A stretch of 5,184 nt of DNA, from assembly GCA_025964635.1 (NCBI GenBank), contig JAOPYP010000009.1:1-5184 (forward strand), read 5' to 3'. The notes under the pieces were generated by a model. It was not told where the DNA came from and ran no database searches. It saw only the letters and a program-made list of their open reading frames with translations. The position numbers were made by a program, and so were the translations under genes. Within the stretch, counting starts at the first letter, position 1. Every line of letters begins with the position of its first letter. Positions 3,940 to 5,184 of the stretch are shown here, piece by piece. This DNA comes from Actinomycetes bacterium (lineage in GTDB: Bacteria; Actinomycetota; Actinomycetes; Streptosporangiales; Streptosporangiaceae).

Positions 3940-5184
3940 GGACTCGTGGTGGGCTGTTCCGCCGTCGCCCGCGGCGTGGCCGGACCAGCGTGAGCAGGCC
4001 CGGCCGGCTCCGCGGTGCTGGAGTCGCCCGGGGCCGCCGGGCCAGGATCGGCGCCCGGGGCCTGGGCGCCGTATCCCGTCAACCTCACCGCGTTGCCGCC
4101 CGCGTCGTGGATCGCAGCGGGCCAGGTGGCCAGGGCCAGGACCACTGGCCCGCGGACCCCCTCGATGGCCGCGATGGTGCAGGCGACCGTGGCCGTGCCC
4201 GCCTCCACCTGGATCCAGCCTGCGTCCCGGGACGGTCCCAGCGTCAGCGGCGTCCCGGCCGCCCTCCCCGCCGCCGCCAGGCACGCGGTGATGGCCCCCA
4301 TCCGGGCCGCCACCCTGTCCGGTGACTCGCCGGTCCGCTCACGCAGCTGCCGGGCCAGTTGCCCCGGCTGGTTTTCGTTGCGGCGGCTGGCCTCGTCCGT
4401 GCGGCCGTCCGCACTGTCCGCGCGGAGCGGTACCACCGGTGCTGGCCGGCTGGCTGGCTGGCCCGCCATGGCCGAAGCCCAGTAGCAGGCCACCGGCATG
4501 CTCGCCCGGGCGGTCAGCTGGAAGCCTTCCAGCGGGCCCAGCCCGGTGGACGCGTCCAGCCAGGGCACGCCCTCCGCCCGGGGCTGCCGGTCCTGCCCGG
4601 GCTGCCCGCAGCTCACCGTGACCCGCATCGCCGGGTCGAGCCCGAACTCCGCGGCCCAGCCCTCCAGCGCGGCCGCGAGCAGGGTGGGATGCCAGGGCGC
4701 GGACGCCTCGAGCGGCCCCACGTCCCGCAGCCGGACCCCGGACGCCGCGAGCACCGTATGCCCGGCCGCGTCCACCGCGTCCACCTGCCATTCGCTGCCC
4801 GGGCCGGCTTCCCGCTCCGCCCGGACCTGCACCGCCCCGCGGACCTCCGCGCCGGAAACGGTGAGCGCGCGGAACCCGGCCGGGAGCATCCGGCGATGCG
4901 GGACGCAGGCCTGCAGCATGTGCATGATCGCGTCGTTCAGCCCCGGGCTGCCCAGCACCAGCGGCACGTCCATTCCGGACGTGAACCAGGGCCGGTCGTC
5001 GGCCCCGCGGACCAGGGCGGAGCACGACCGCGAGCTCACCTCGGGCAGGAACGCGACCCGGCGGAACGGCCCGGCCTGGAAGTACACCGGCCCGTACAGG
5101 TCGGTGCCGTCCACGATCCCGCCCGCGGAGGCCATCGTCAGCCCGAGTCCCGGCCCGGGCCGCGGCGCAGCGGGCTGGTCCCGT
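3936..5184 (-). CDS. C-terminal part of a type I polyketide synthase (dehydratase plus PPTase-like end), 5' truncated
   Basis: The frame is open from the window edge to TGA at 3938-3936. An in-frame ATG at 5135 has no ribosome binding site and sits inside a domain, so the gene very probably continues to the right. Residues are numbered from that ATG. Residues 13-140 resemble the second hot-dog half of a polyketide synthase dehydratase: LYGPVYFQAGPFRRV (13-27), matching the YGPxFxG strand, and LNDAIMHMLQACVPHRRMLP (66-85) with probable catalytic Asp68. The first half, with its catalytic His, would lie outside the window. Residues about 145-335 resemble the phosphopantetheinyl-transferase end of enediyne-type synthases (KS-AT-ACP-KR-DH-PPT order) but lack the active-site residues. 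A Pro/Ala/Gly-rich tail (357-399) finishes the protein. The likely role is dehydration of beta-hydroxyacyl chains during iterative polyketide or fatty-acid-like synthesis. The product is unknown, and the enediyne-like architecture is an inference from this end alone. Confidence 0.78.
   Translation of the reverse strand, partial: RDQPAAPRPGPGLGLTMASAGGIVDGTDLYGPVYFQAGPFRRVAFLPEVSSRSCSALVRGADDRPWFTSGMDVPLVLGSPGLNDAIMHMLQACVPHRRMLPAGFRALTVSGAEVRGAVQVRAEREAGPGSEWQVDAVDAAGHTVLAASGVRLRDVGPLEASAPWHPTLLAAALEGWAAEFGLDPAMRVTVSCGQPGQDRQPRAEGVPWLDASTGLGPLEGFQLTARASMPVACYWASAMAGQPASRPAPVVPLRADSADGRTDEASRRNENQPGQLARQLRERTGESPDRVAARMGAITACLAAAGRAAGTPLTLGPSRDAGWIQVEAGTATVACTIAAIEGVRGPVVLALATWPAAIHDAGGNAVRLTGYGAQAPGADPGPAAPGDSSTAEPAGPAHAGPATPRATAEQPTTSP
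4131..4643 (-). other. Degenerate 4'-phosphopantetheinyl-transferase-like region
   Basis: Within the polyketide synthase end (residues about 165-335), the order of segments follows PKS-embedded PPTases: an RVTVS strand (171-175), VACYWA (215-220) where active enzymes have a CDWE-like Mg-binding sequence, RQLRERTGESPD (262-273), then MGAITACLAAAG (279-290) where active enzymes have a VWAAxECLRKAG-like helix, and a closing strand region (GWIQVEAG, then GPVVLALA). Against that pattern the Asp and Glu become Tyr218 and Ala220, and the helix Trp, Glu and Lys become Gly280, Ala284 and Ala288. The usual SHA-type histidine motif is not visible around 198-209. It is therefore probably a structural remnant without transferase activity. 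The alignment is from memory of the family, not computed. Confidence 0.55.
4448..4462. repeat. GGCT tetranucleotide run
   Basis: Three complete GGCT units plus GGC lie in the polyketide synthase coding sequence, in the poorly conserved linker after VACYWA. Four-base units can shift frame by slippage, but three copies is few and the frame is intact here. Confidence 0.5.

Noticed and set aside
4339..5025. Second minus-strand frame of 228 codons
   Set aside because: It overlaps the polyketide synthase in another frame and gives a Gly/Arg/Ala-rich product; the dehydratase motifs lie in the other frame.
5133..5135. ATG as the start of a free-standing dehydratase gene
   Set aside because: No ribosome binding site precedes it, the frame stays open to the window edge, and the domain would begin halfway through a double hot-dog fold.

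Overview
The window is GC-rich, and its coding regions prefer G or C in the third codon position. GTG and probably TTG are used as starts, and gene overlaps are tight. Together with the gene families present, this points to a high-GC actinomycete, for example Streptomyces or a relative; no species can be named from the sequence. It holds four complete protein genes and the 3' end of a fifth that runs off the right edge.

Layout. Positions 1-99 carry a strong GC-rich hairpin and a short tandem repeat downstream of the first gene. A minus-strand gene (100-762) encodes a six-helix membrane protein of the GPR1/FUN34/YaaH (SatP) family. A 339-base divergent intergenic region (763-1101) separates it from a plus-strand pair. 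It contains a probable promoter and small inverted repeat for the transporter, a long inverted repeat, and a -10-like box just before a 15-codon reading frame. The plus-strand pair is an MpaB/DUF2236-family oxygenase-like protein (about 1102-1998) and an ABC1/UbiB/AarF atypical kinase (1995-3434). They share a GTGA stop/start overlap and are almost certainly one translationally coupled operon. Next is a small gene (3568-3792) with its own leaderless-type promoter, encoding a 74-residue protein with a Tudor/SH3-like end. A convergent gap with palindromes and a terminator-like hairpin follows. The right quarter (3936 to the edge, minus strand) is the C-terminal part of a multidomain type I polyketide synthase-like protein: the second half of a dehydratase fold, then a 4'-phosphopantetheinyl-transferase-like region that has lost its recognisable active-site residues, then a Pro/Ala-rich tail.

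How the genes may work together. The oxygenase-like protein and the kinase are the only clear functional unit. MpaB/Lcp relatives are linked to oxidative cleavage of isoprenoid chains, and ABC1/UbiB/COQ8 kinases to isoprenoid quinone and lipid metabolism, so a shared role on an isoprenoid or other membrane lipid is a reasonable inference, not a demonstrated one. The polyketide gene faces the others and probably belongs to a cluster lying to the right. The acetate-type transporter and the small Tudor-like protein have no evident link to either. The two points most worth a second look are the degenerate transferase domain ending the polyketide synthase and the coupled oxygenase-kinase pair with its unusual 5' end.
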